Shown here: piece by piece, positions 46,060 through 55,141 of the stretch
How the letters are laid out: the number at the start of each line of letters is the position of its first letter
How positions within the stretch are numbered: the stretch's first letter is position 1
Source: Planctomycetota bacterium
Lineage (GTDB): Bacteria; Planctomycetota; UBA1135; UBA2386
Direction of reading: 5' to 3'
NCBI GenBank assembly: GCA_020638735.1
Contig: JACKHZ010000008.1
Coordinates: forward strand, 1,178,001-1,242,000
DNA length: 64,000 bases
Notes under the pieces: generated by a model
Seen by the model: the letters and a program-made list of their open reading frames with translations, nothing else
Database searches by the model: none
What the model was told of the DNA's origin: nothing
Position numbers and translations under genes: made by a program

Positions 46060-47732
46060 TTACTTGTCGCCGCCGCCGGGCTGCACGCCGCCGGGGCTCG
46101 CCGCGTCGTCCGCCGCCTTCGGCTTGACCAGGTCGGCGCGCTTCGGCTTCAGCTTGTCGAACAGCGTCTTGTCGATGACGTAGTACCACGGCCCGAAGCG
46201 CGCGGTCAGCTTGCCGGCCTCTTCCTGGCCGGTCTTGACCTTGGCGTCGTAGCTCGTCCACTCGCCGGCGAACTTGCTCAGCTCGTCCTCGAACGGCAGC
46301 CGATCGCTGCGCACGTCGGCGTTCGCGCCGTCGCCGCCGGCCGCCTTGTCGGCGCCGAACGACGACACCACGTAGCCGTCGCCCTCGGCGGTCAGCTGGT
46401 ACTCGCCGCCCCACGGGTCGGGCGCCAGCTCGGCGAGCAGCGCCTCGCCCTCGGCCGGCTTCTCGGTCAGCGCCAGCAGGTTGGCGGGCAGCTGGTTCTC
46501 GTGGCTCGCGCGCCAGGCCTCGACCGCCTTCTGGATCGCCTCGACCTGCTTCCGCGCCTCGGCGCGCTTGTCCAGCTCGGCCTGCTCCAGGCGCGGGCCG
46601 GTCGGCTTCTTCAGCAGGCTCTCGGCGAACTCGGCGGTGACCATCAGGTAGCGGTTGTTGGCCTCCTCGGCGGGTTGCTCGCCTTCCTTCGGCTCGCTGC
46701 CGATGCCCGACACCTCGCTGCCGTCGTCGCGCGCCAGCTCGCCGAAGCGCAGCGTGTAGCGCACGCCCTTCTTGGTCTCGAACAAGAGGTCACCCTCGTT
46801 GGACCACAGCTTGCCGCCGCGACCGAGGAAGAAGCCCTTCTGCGCGAGCAGCTGGCCGAGGATCTGCCGGTCGATGCCGCTGGCCTGCTCGAGCGCCGCG
46901 GTCAGGCCATCGGGCTTGGCGCGCACGCCGACGATCTTGATCTGGCCCAGGGTGTTGCCGATCTCGGTCAGCTTCTCCTCGTTGGGCTCCTCCTTGGCGG
47001 TGTCGAGCCCGTCGAGCACCCACTTCGCCCGCGGCGTCCTTCTTCACCACGAGCTTCGCCCTTGACGATCTGCCCGGCCTGCTCGTCGACCGAGTAGTTG
47101 TCGAACGTGATCTTGCTGATGTCCCAGGTCTGGGTCTTGAGCAGATCGGTCTCGATCCAGTCGGCGAACTTGGTCGACACCTCGCCGACGAGCTTGGTCG
47201 CGTAGACGCGCTTCTTGTCCGGAATGCGCACGTAGCGCACGTCCATCTTGTCCTCGATCTCCTTGCCGATGATCAGGTCGGCGAGCACGTTGCCGGCGCT
47301 GTCCTTCATCGTGACGCGCTTGCCGCGGCCCTCGGTCTCCACGCCCTCGGCGAGCGGATCGATGACGCCGAACTCCACGTGCCGCGCGCGCGAGTCGCTG
47401 ACCACCGCCAGCTTGGTCAGGCCGATCAGCATCGCCGCCGCCTTGCCCATCTGGTCCTTGGCGTCGGCCGGGTAGTTGTAGTGCGACGGGATCGTCCACA
47501 CGCCCTTGTCGTCGCGCTTGACCGCGAACGGGAAGACGTCGCTCTGCTCCTCGCGGAACGCGGTCACGACCAGCTCGGCGACCTGGTCGCCGTCGGTCAG
47601 CTTGGGAAAGAACACCTCGCCCTGATCGTCGAACAGGTCGAGGCGGGCCTCACGCGGCCCGGTGAACAGGGCCAGCGCGGTGAGCGCCGCAGCGGCGCCG
47701 AGCACGGCTCCAGTCTTGGCGAACTCGTTCAT
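46060..47732 (-). pseudogene. DUF4340-like protein of Gld-type ABC operon, two frameshifts
   Basis: The reading frame opens at ATG 47732 (GGAGG upstream, overlapping the previous stop) with a membrane helix (GAVLGAAAALTALALFTG) and DUF4340-like sequence to QAGQIVKGE. It then changes frame near 47051-47062 and again near 47018-47026. The last frame resumes VLDGLDTAKEEPNEEKLTEI and ends at GGVQPGGGDK. Restoring one CG at each GGCGAAG site would give GAKLVVKKDAAGAKWVLDGL and one protein of ~557 residues. The late segment APDPWGGEYQL...SSFGADKAAGGDG resembles the C-terminus of GspG pseudopilins. Either the gene is newly broken or the consensus has small deletions. Confidence 0.72.
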
Positions 47733-50369
47733 CACTTGCCTCCGTGGCTGCCGACCAGCCGGCTCTTCGGGACGATCGCCGAGGCGCGCATGGCCCGGCG
47801 AGCGAAGGTGACCAGCCCCAGCAGGATGCCCGGCAACAGCGCCAGGGCCAACGTGATCCAGCGGTAGCTGTTGTGGATGCGCATGCGCGCCGCGTCGCGG
47901 TCGAACTGCGCCTCCTCGAGCTTGCGCTCCTTCTTCTCCTCGATCTGCGCCTTCGCCAGCTCCAGCTTGCGGTTCTCCTGCTGCTGGACCTGCACGATCT
48001 TGACCTCCTTGGCCTGCGCGTCGAGGGTCGCGTCGTTCTTGATCTTGTCGACCGCCTCGTCGAGCCGCGCCTGCGCCTCGTCGAGCGACGTCTTGGCGGC
48101 CTCTTCGGCGTCGCGCTTCTGCTTCTGCCAGGCCTTCTCGAACACCGTCTGCGCCTCCTCGACCGCCGTCAGCTTGCGCAGCAGCGGCCGCCGCTTGCGC
48201 AGCCCGATCAGGCTGTCGTCGCCGACGAGCGTGTCGATGCAGTTGAGCGCGAAGGTGACGTTGTCGAACCGCACGTTCGGGTCCATCACTCGCTGACGCA
48301 GCTGGAAGAACTGGTTGCCGATCATGTCGAGGTCGGCGACGTAGATCAGGTCGATACCCTTCCCGTCACCATCCGGCTTGCCGGTGACGCGGGCGGCGAG
48401 GGTCAGGTCCTTGTTGCGCACCTGGCGCCGCGGGCGCGGGTTGAGCGACGGACCGCCGCCGAACGGGTTGAACTGGAACAGGTCCATCTTGGCGACGATG
48501 CCGTTCTCCTCGCCGGTGCTGTCGGGGCCGCGCGAGACCAGCAGCGGCGTGAACGTCAGCCCGTCGGCGCCGCTCGACTCGACGTGACCGCCGAGCATCG
48601 ACACGACGTTCTGCAGGCCCTTGGTGATCGGCGAGTCCGCCGACATGCCGGCGTCGTGCACGAACACGAACTCCGGGCTGATGCGGCCGCCGGGGAAGGT
48701 GTTGTAGGACAGGTCCCAGACGACCTCGCCGACCGGCGCGTTGACGCCGATCGCGCGCTGGAAGCCGGCCCAGTTGCCCTTCTCCGGGCCGCCGCCGCCC
48801 ATCATGCGCGCCTGCATGCCGCCCTTCTGGTCGTCGGCCGCGGTGCCCCAGGCGCTGACCGGGGCCGGGTCCTCGAACAGCACCACCTTGTGGCCGTCGA
48901 GGATCCACTGCTGCAGCTTGTCCATCGGCTCCTGCTCGAGCGAGCTGGCCTGCGGCACGAGCAGACAGGCGATGTCGGTCGGGTACTCGCCGGTCGGGTC
49001 GACGTTGACGATCTCGTACTGCTGCTCGAGCTCCGAGGCGATCGCCCAGCGCGGCTTCTGCTGGAAGGTCTGCATGTCGAAGCCGCCGAACAGCTCGACG
49101 TCGGTCTTGAGGATGCCGACCTTCTGCCGGCTGGTCTTCGCCACCGTGCGCACGCTGCGCATCAGCTCGCATCGAGCGCACGGCGGGCCCGACGAACGGG
49201 TTGACGACCTTCTCGGTGCCTGACTGCACGGCGAAGCTGAAGAACATCTGCACGTCGGCGAAGCCGCTGGCGGGCAGCGGGATCGTCACGCTCTGCGAAC
49301 GGATGCCGTAGTTGGCCTCCGCCTGCCGCGCCTCCTCGGAGTAGGGCTCCGGGATCACGAGGTTCTTCTCGATGGCGCTGCCGCCGAGCGTGTCGAACTG
49401 GTCGATCAGGTTGAGCAGCAGCTTGCGCTGCTGCACGAACTGCTCCGGCACCTGGTCGCTGACGTAGGCGGTGATGATCACCGGCCGGTCCGGGCTCAGC
49501 TCGGCGATCAGCTTGCGCGTCTCGTCGCTCAGCGAGTGGATGCCCTCGACGGTCGCGTCGATGCGCGGCAGCACGTTGACGCCGACCACCGTCAGCGCGA
49601 ACGCCGCGACGGTCAGTCCGGCGAAGCGCAGCAGGCCGTGCAGGCCCTGGTCGACGTGGCGCCACTGGCGGCGGGCGAGCAGCGTCAACCCGAGGTAGAA
49701 GAACGCCAGCGTCAGGCCGAGGAACAGCAGCAGGCCCGACAGCGGCACCTCGCCGCCGGCGAACAGCCGGAACTGCCCGACCGGCCCGTTGGCCTGCCAG
49801 CTGAGGAAGCCGAGCGCGCCGAGCGACTCACCGGTGCCCAGCACCACCGCCGACAGCAGCAGCGACAGGATCAGCGCGACGGTGCCGTTCTGGGTCAGCT
49901 GCGAGCCGACCATGGTCACGGCGACCAGCATCACGCCGAGCAGCCAGTAGCCGAGGTAGTTGGCGAACAGCTGCCCCCAGTCGGGGTTGCCGAGCCAGCT
50001 GAGGGCCAGCGGCAGCACCATCGTGAAGGCCAGCGACACCGTGTAGACCGACACCGAGGCCAGGAACTTGCCGAGCTGCAGGTCGAAGTCGCTGCCGGGC
50101 AGCGTGAACAGCAGCTCCTGGGTGCCGGTGGCCCGCTCGCTCGACCAGCTGCTCATCGTCGAGGCGGCGATGAACACCGCCGCGAGCGCGGGGAACCAGG
50201 CGTTGAGCGTGTCGAGGTTGGCGAGGTTGTTGGTGAAGAACTCGCCGGACCACATCAGCAGCCCGGTCGCGATCATCACGAACAGGCAGATGAAGATGTA
50301 GTTGGTCGGGTTGCCGAACCAGCTGCGAAGGTCGCGCTTCCAGACCGCGCGTACGACGTTGGAGTTCAT
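47732..50369 (-). pseudogene. Fused GldF-like permease and GldG-like protein, one frameshifted site
   Basis: The first frame (from ATG 50369) encodes an ABC-2 permease with about six to eight helices (GNPTNYIFICLFVMIATGLL onward), then a GldG-type extracytoplasmic part beginning after FAGLTVAAFALTVVGV (for example AELSPDRPVIITAYVSDQVP). It is lost at about 49165-49180. The second frame continues MRSVRTVAKTSRQKVGILKT and ends with a coiled coil and a C-terminal helix. Two extra Gs would restore PAVALDAELMRSV, giving one fused protein of ~878 residues. GldF and GldG are usually separate. The function would be export or gliding-type transport with the ATPase at 50380. Confidence 0.75.
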
Positions 50370-50379
50370 CGCGTGAGCC

Positions 50380-51111
50380 TCAGGAGTGCGTGGTCAGGGA
50401 GTGGAAGGCCTGGTCCATCTGGCCGCCGCCGCGCGCCTTGAACTCGGCGGGCGTGCCGTCGAAGGCGAGCAGGCCGTCGTCGACCAGCAGCACGCGCCCG
50501 GCCATCGCCTCGACCTCCTGGAAGAGGTGCGTCGACAGCAGGATGGTGCGCGTCTCGCCGAGCTTCTTGACGAGCCCGCGCACGTGGCGGATCTGGTTGG
50601 GATCGAGGCCGGTGGTCGGCTCGTCGAGGATCAGCACCTCGGGGTCGTGCAGCAGCGCCTGCGCCATGCCGACGCGCTGCTTCTGGCCCTTCGAGCACTT
50701 GCCGATCGGCTTGTCGAGCAGCTCGCCGAGGTCGCACTCCGCGGTGACGAAGTCGAGGCGCTCGACGAAGCGGCCGCCGCCGAGCCCGCGCGCATCGGCG
50801 AAGAAGCGCAGCAGCTCGCGCGGCGTCATCTCCTGGTACAGCGGCCCGTTCTCCGGCAGGTAGCCGAGCTTCTCGGCGGCGCGCACCCGGTCGCTGACGA
50901 CGTCGATGCCGCACAGCCGCGCGGTGCCGGACGTCGGCGCCAGGTAGCCGGTCAGCATCTTCATCGTCGTCGACTTGCCGGCGCCGTTGGGGCCGAGGAA
51001 GGCGACGACCTCGCCGCGGCGGATCGTGAAGGAGAGATCATCGACAGCGGCGAACGACCCGTAGTGCTTGCACAGGTCGACCGCCTCGATCATCGGTTCG
51101 GGTTCGGTCAT
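50380..51111 (-). CDS. ABC transporter ATPase, GldA-like
   Basis: A 243-residue ATPase with Walker A FLGPNGAGKSTTMKML (about residues 38-53), Q-loop LPENGPLYQEMT, signature CSKGQKQRVG, Walker B VLILDEPTTGLDP and H-loop STHLFQEVE. The order ATPase, permease-GldG fusion, DUF4340-like protein, with 10 bp then a 4-bp overlap, matches the conserved gldA-gldFG-type operon found in many phyla, which in Bacteroidetes is linked to gliding. It energises the fused permease downstream. Unlike its two neighbours it is intact. Confidence 0.92.
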   Translation of the reverse strand: MTEPEPMIEAVDLCKHYGSFAAVDDLSFTIRRGEVVAFLGPNGAGKSTTMKMLTGYLAPTSGTARLCGIDVVSDRVRAAEKLGYLPENGPLYQEMTPRELLRFFADARGLGGGRFVERLDFVTAECDLGELLDKPIGKCSKGQKQRVGMAQALLHDPEVLILDEPTTGLDPNQIRHVRGLVKKLGETRTILLSTHLFQEVEAMAGRVLLVDDGLLAFDGTPAEFKARGGGQMDQAFHSLTTHS

Positions 51112-51200
51112 GGGGAGCGGAACGAATGGGCCGAATGGTCACGACGGGGCGGCTGCTCTCGCATCGCACCGCCGCCGAAAAGTGGGGCAGAAGGCTTAGC

Positions 51201-51234
51201 GGTCACCCCCAGGCCATGCAACCTCAGGGTGACC
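51201..51234. promoter_or_regulatory. Inverted repeat GGTCACCC-N18-GGGTGACC
   Basis: Perfect 8-bp arms (51201-51208 and 51227-51234) lie in the 256-bp gap upstream of the GldA-like gene and downstream of the lipoprotein gene, both transcribed leftward. Spacing and symmetry would suit a dimeric-regulator operator or an RNA hairpin; nothing decides between them. Confidence 0.4.
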
Positions 51235-51367
51235 GAGCTCCGAACGGCCGGGTCGAGGACCGCGACCGCTCGATGCAACGAAGGGGCGACGGACGGGGCA
51301 CCCTGGCGGAAACTCCCGAGCCGGGGCACGAAGCGGTCCAGGGCGCCCGGGCCGGCCGGGACGCCGG

Positions 51368-52075
51368 TCAGTGGCGGTGGTGCCCGCCCCAGTAGCCGAA
51401 GCTGGGCCCGTAGCCATAGCCCCAGCCGCCATAGTAGGGTCCCCAACCACCGTACGGCCCCCAACCACCGTAGGGTCCCCAGGCGCCGCCGTAGTAGCCG
51501 TTGATCCCGTACCAGCCCCACGAGCCGTACCACCCGTAGCCGCCGTTGCGGTACTGCGGGTACGCCGGCGCGAACGGCGTCGCCTGCGTGACCTCGCCGC
51601 CCTGGTCGTCGCGCAGCGCGAAGCGCACCGAGAACCCGTCGATGTCGCGCGGCCGCGTCGTCGGCGGCCGGAACACGACGTCGATGCGGGTCGTCGTGCC
51701 GGGGCCGGCGTAGCCGCTGCCGATGACCTGCTGCGGCGCCAACGCCTCCTGCAGCTTGCCCTTCACCATCAGCTCCTCGCAGCGCATCGACTCGGTGTCC
51801 AGCTGCACCGGCGTCGTGCCGTTGTTCTCCAACTCGAAGCCGACGCGCAGGTCGACGACCTCCTTGTCGTCGTCGGTGAAGCGGGCCCTGGCGCCCGACG
51901 ACCAGACCCGCAGCTCGCCCTTGGTGTCGGCGTGGCCGTCCACCTTGATGTCGTAGCTCGCCGCCGCCTCGCCATCGGGACCGGTGCCGTTGCGGTTCTC
52001 GCGCGGGGCGAAGTAGCGCGGCTGCCAGCAAGCGGTGGTCGAGGCCAGGAGCAGTGCCAACAGGAGCCAGCGCAT
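51368..52075 (-). CDS. Lipoprotein with Gly/Tyr/Trp-rich tail
   Basis: A 235-residue lipoprotein: signal MRWLLLALLLASTTAC with a suitable lipobox cysteine at 16. Residues ~40-165 look like an immunoglobulin-like beta-sandwich (VVDLRVGFELENNGTTPVQL). The C-terminal ~60 residues are low complexity, rich in glycine, tyrosine and tryptophan, with GGWGPYGGWGPYGGWGPYYG and a histidine-rich end. Such tails occur in adhesive or cell-surface proteins, but no function is established. ATG 52075 is chosen for the signal peptide; the frame is open further upstream. Confidence 0.78.
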   Translation of the reverse strand: MRWLLLALLLASTTACWQPRYFAPRENRNGTGPDGEAAASYDIKVDGHADTKGELRVWSSGARARFTDDDKEVVDLRVGFELENNGTTPVQLDTESMRCEELMVKGKLQEALAPQQVIGSGYAGPGTTTRIDVVFRPPTTRPRDIDGFSVRFALRDDQGGEVTQATPFAPAYPQYRNGGYGWYGSWGWYGINGYYGGAWGPYGGWGPYGGWGPYYGGWGYGYGPSFGYWGGHHRH

Positions 52076-52416
52076 GACGTCGGTTTTCGCCCACCGGGGC
52101 GGCGGCGGCAAGCCCCGTCGAGCCTCCGGGCTCCGGCGTCGGGCCCCGGACAGCTGCCGATCCCGCACCACGCCCCTGGTTTCCCCGTCCTCCGACACCC
52201 CCGGGCGGCCCCGGCATCCGGGTGGCCCGATGCCAACGCCCCAGCAGACCCGCGCACGAGTTCGGCGGCTCGACCGCGCCCCGCGCCTCCGTCGAGTGGC
52301 GCCGCCCCCCTTGTGCGCAGCATGGGGTCGCCACCGGCGCAGCGGCCGGGCAACGAGTGCCCAGCCGGGCCCTGCGATGAAAAGGCGCGGTCGGCGCAGT
52401 GCTTCGAGTCCTCACG
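52076..52416. other. Divergent intergenic region, no gene seen
   Basis: These 341 bp separate the start codons of the lipoprotein (minus) and the beta-barrel protein (plus). They should carry both promoters. I find no RNA gene, strong inverted repeat or conserved protein in them. Confidence 0.5.
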
Positions 52417-53373
52417 ATGACACACTCGCTGTTCTCCCGTTCGCTCGCAGTCACCGCGGCCGCCGCCCTCTTCGCGGTCGTCACCTCCGCTCAGGAACCT
52501 GCCCAGTCGCCGGCCGGCGGCTCGAACAGCGGCTTCCTGACCGGCCTGCGCGGCTTCGAGCACTTCCACGAACCCCTCGGCCAACCGATCTACTTCGAGA
52601 CGCCGTTCAACGACACCGGCGTGCGCGCGATCTACCTGCGCCATACGTTCGGCAACGGGTCGCTGCTGGCCGGCGGCCACGTCACCGTCGCCGCGCTGCA
52701 GGTGCGCGCCGCGCTGTCGGAGCGCTGGCAGTTCATCGCCACCAAGGACGGCTACTCGGACATCTCGACCGGCGCGCTCGGCGGCGACTACGGCTGGAAC
52801 GACCTGGCCGCCGGCCTCAAGTACGTGATGCACGCGGACCGCGAGAACGACTACGTCGTCTCCGGCGGCCTGCGCTACATGGCCGCCAACGGCGACCGGC
52901 TGAAGGGCGTCATCAACGGCAACGTGCAGGAGTGGAGCCCGTTCGTCAGCACGGCCAAGGGCTACATGCCCGACGCCAACGGCAACAGCCGCCTGCACAC
53001 CCTGACCAACCTGACGCTGCGCTTCCCGAGCGACTCGAGCAAGGGCAACGTCGTCGGCCACTGGGACCTGCACGTCGACTACGACCTCAACCCGAACAGC
53101 GACGTCGTGGTCGCGCCGGTAGTCGAGGTGCACGGCCTGCACTACCTGGACGACGCCACCGGTGCCAACTCGGGGCTGACGATCGGCGGCGGCGACTACA
53201 CCAACCTAGGCTCCAACCCGAAGCACCACTTCGTCTGCTGGGCGACGCTCGGCGCGCGCGTCGAGCTGAACCACAACCTCGAAGCCGGTGTCTGCTACGA
53301 GTTCGCGTTGACCAACCGCAACGACGACATCTGGGACACGCGCTTCATGGTCGACTTCCTCTGGCGCTTCTGA
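52417..53373 (+). CDS. Outer-membrane beta-barrel protein, function unknown
   Basis: A 318-residue exported protein. ATG 52417 gives a signal peptide (SRSLAVTAAAALFAVVTSAQ) ending in a likely AxA-type site. The body has alternating amphipathic strands with aromatic girdles (LLAGGHVTVAALQVRAALSE; WDLHVDYDLNPNSDVVVAPV) and ends in phenylalanine (FMVDFLWRF), the typical C-terminal signal of outer-membrane barrels. This implies a diderm envelope. No porin subfamily is recognised. It stands alone in its transcription unit. Confidence 0.75.
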   Translation: MTHSLFSRSLAVTAAAALFAVVTSAQEPAQSPAGGSNSGFLTGLRGFEHFHEPLGQPIYFETPFNDTGVRAIYLRHTFGNGSLLAGGHVTVAALQVRAALSERWQFIATKDGYSDISTGALGGDYGWNDLAAGLKYVMHADRENDYVVSGGLRYMAANGDRLKGVINGNVQEWSPFVSTAKGYMPDANGNSRLHTLTNLTLRFPSDSSKGNVVGHWDLHVDYDLNPNSDVVVAPVVEVHGLHYLDDATGANSGLTIGGGDYTNLGSNPKHHFVCWATLGARVELNHNLEAGVCYEFALTNRNDDIWDTRFMVDFLWRF

Positions 53374-53395
53374 GCGGCGCCTCACGCCGGGCGCG

Positions 53396-55051
53396 TCACC
53401 GCATGCGGTAGATGCGCACCGGCAGGTCCCCGTCCGACTGCGCGACCAGCTCGTTGGGGTAGCGCCGCAGCAGCTCGGCGACGTCGCCGAGCGCCGGGGC
53501 CATCGCCGCGTCGAGCGCGGTCTGCACGAAGTAGAGGGCGCGCAGGTCACCGCGCTGCCGCAGCTGCTGCAGGTCGCCGACGTGCCGCACGAAGCCTTGC
53601 GGCGTCAGCGCCGCGCGCCCCTGCACGATCAGGTACTGCGCCGGCATGCCGACCCACAGCGTCGTCGCCACGTCACCGGGCTGCCGGGCCGCGAGCTCGC
53701 CGACGCGCCGCACCATCGCCGCGCGCCCGAGCTCGGGGAACGCACCGCCGGCGGCCAGGTCCGTCAGGCGCAGCCCGGCCAGCAGCGCCAGCCCCGCCAC
53801 CAGCGCGACGCGCGCGCGCGGCCCGCTCCAGGCCAGACCGAGCGGCACGGCGAGCGCACACGCCCAGCAGATCGGCAGGTAGAGCCGCAGCGCCGCCGGT
53901 TCGTCGGGGTCGGAGAAGAACCACAGCAGCGTCACCGCGGTGACGGCCAGCACCGGCGCAGCGAACAACAGGTCGTCGCGGCCCGCCTCGCGCCGGATGA
54001 GCCGCACGACCAGCACGAGCAGCGCGAGCAGGCCGAGCGCGGCGGGCCACGCGCCGCCGAGACGCGGCGCGAAGCACGCCGCGAGGAACGGCAGCAGGTG
54101 CTCGCGCAGGTGCGAGAACGACACCAGCGGCGCGCCGCCGGCCTCGGGGTAGAACTTGGCGTTCTGCGCGTTCCACATCAGGAACACGAGCGGCAGCACC
54201 AGCGGCACGGCGAGCGCGAGCAGCGTCTTGACGCCGAACGACGGGCGATAGCGACCCCACACCCGCCACAGCACCAAGAGGCCGAGCAGCACCGCGGCGG
54301 GCAGCGACTCGTAGCGCGACTGCGCGAGCAGCATGGCGGCGCCGCACAGGCCCGCGCAACGCGCGTCGTCGGGCTGGCGCACGAACGCTCGCGCGGCCAG
54401 CACCGCGACCAGCAGCCACACCGACGCCATCAGCTCGAAGCCGGCGGACGTCGCGACGACGACGGTCAGCGGCACGGCCAGCAGGCACACCGGCGCGGCG
54501 CACGCGACGACGAGCCCCGAGCGGCGGAACGCCGCGAACGCGACCGCCAGCGCGATCGCCAGCAGCGCGGCGTTGACGACGAACGCGTTCTCGACGCGGT
54601 AGCCGACGACGCGGTGCACGAGGTGCACGAGGAAGGCGAACAGCGGCGGCCGCTTGTCGACGGTGCTCTCGATCGGCATCACCGCACCGTCGTAGGGCAC
54701 CGCGCCGGTGGTCATCACCGCGACGTCGAGCCGCTGCATCTCCTGCGACGCGCCGACGAGGCTGGTCTCGTCGAACTGCACCCGCATCGTCGGCGGCACC
54801 AGCCAGAACACCAGCGCCACCAGCGCGACCGCGACGCCGGCCGCCGGCAGCGCCGCCCGCACCGCGAAGCGACTCGCTCGCCACCGCCACGACAGCGCGA
54901 CGAGCGCGTGGACGAGCACGAACGGCATCGTCCAGAACAGCATGCGCGCCAGCAGCAGCTCGCGATCGTCGCCGGCCGCGTCGAACCAGAGCACGCACAA
55001 CAGCGCGCCCGGCACCACGCCCGTCGCGATCGCGGCCACCCATTGCAGCAT
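53396..55051 (-). CDS. GT39-like membrane glycosyltransferase
   Basis: A 551-residue polytopic protein with at least ten hydrophobic helices. An extracytoplasmic loop after the third holds FDETSLVGASQEMQRLDVAV, where the DE pair matches the catalytic acidic motif of GT-C enzymes of the PMT/ArnT (GT39) type, and later STVDKRPPLFAFLVHLVHRV, the KRPPL-like segment of that family. These enzymes move a sugar from a polyprenyl-phosphate donor to protein or lipid outside the cytoplasmic membrane. The acceptor is unknown. The C-terminal ~110 residues are soluble. Confidence 0.83.
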   Translation of the reverse strand: MLQWVAAIATGVVPGALLCVLWFDAAGDDRELLLARMLFWTMPFVLVHALVALSWRWRASRFAVRAALPAAGVAVALVALVFWLVPPTMRVQFDETSLVGASQEMQRLDVAVMTTGAVPYDGAVMPIESTVDKRPPLFAFLVHLVHRVVGYRVENAFVVNAALLAIALAVAFAAFRRSGLVVACAAPVCLLAVPLTVVVATSAGFELMASVWLLVAVLAARAFVRQPDDARCAGLCGAAMLLAQSRYESLPAAVLLGLLVLWRVWGRYRPSFGVKTLLALAVPLVLPLVFLMWNAQNAKFYPEAGGAPLVSFSHLREHLLPFLAACFAPRLGGAWPAALGLLALLVLVVRLIRREAGRDDLLFAAPVLAVTAVTLLWFFSDPDEPAALRLYLPICWACALAVPLGLAWSGPRARVALVAGLALLAGLRLTDLAAGGAFPELGRAAMVRRVGELAARQPGDVATTLWVGMPAQYLIVQGRAALTPQGFVRHVGDLQQLRQRGDLRALYFVQTALDAAMAPALGDVAELLRRYPNELVAQSDGDLPVRIYRMR

Positions 55052-55141
55052 GCGCTGATGTGACCGGATCGCCGCCGCCGCGCCAGTACGGAACCCGTTC
55101 CCTTCGCCGGCCGCATCACCGCCGCGCGACCGACGGCCACC

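Noticed and set aside
48366..49160. Continuation of the permease frame past the frameshift
   Set aside because: After about 49165 the translation turns into low-complexity Arg/Ala-rich sequence, while the other frame carries the conserved GldG-type sequence.
49150..49190. Programmed ribosomal frameshift in the GldFG-like gene
   Set aside because: No slippery heptamer or downstream structure was seen. The neighbouring gene has similar indels at other sites, which fits small deletions better.
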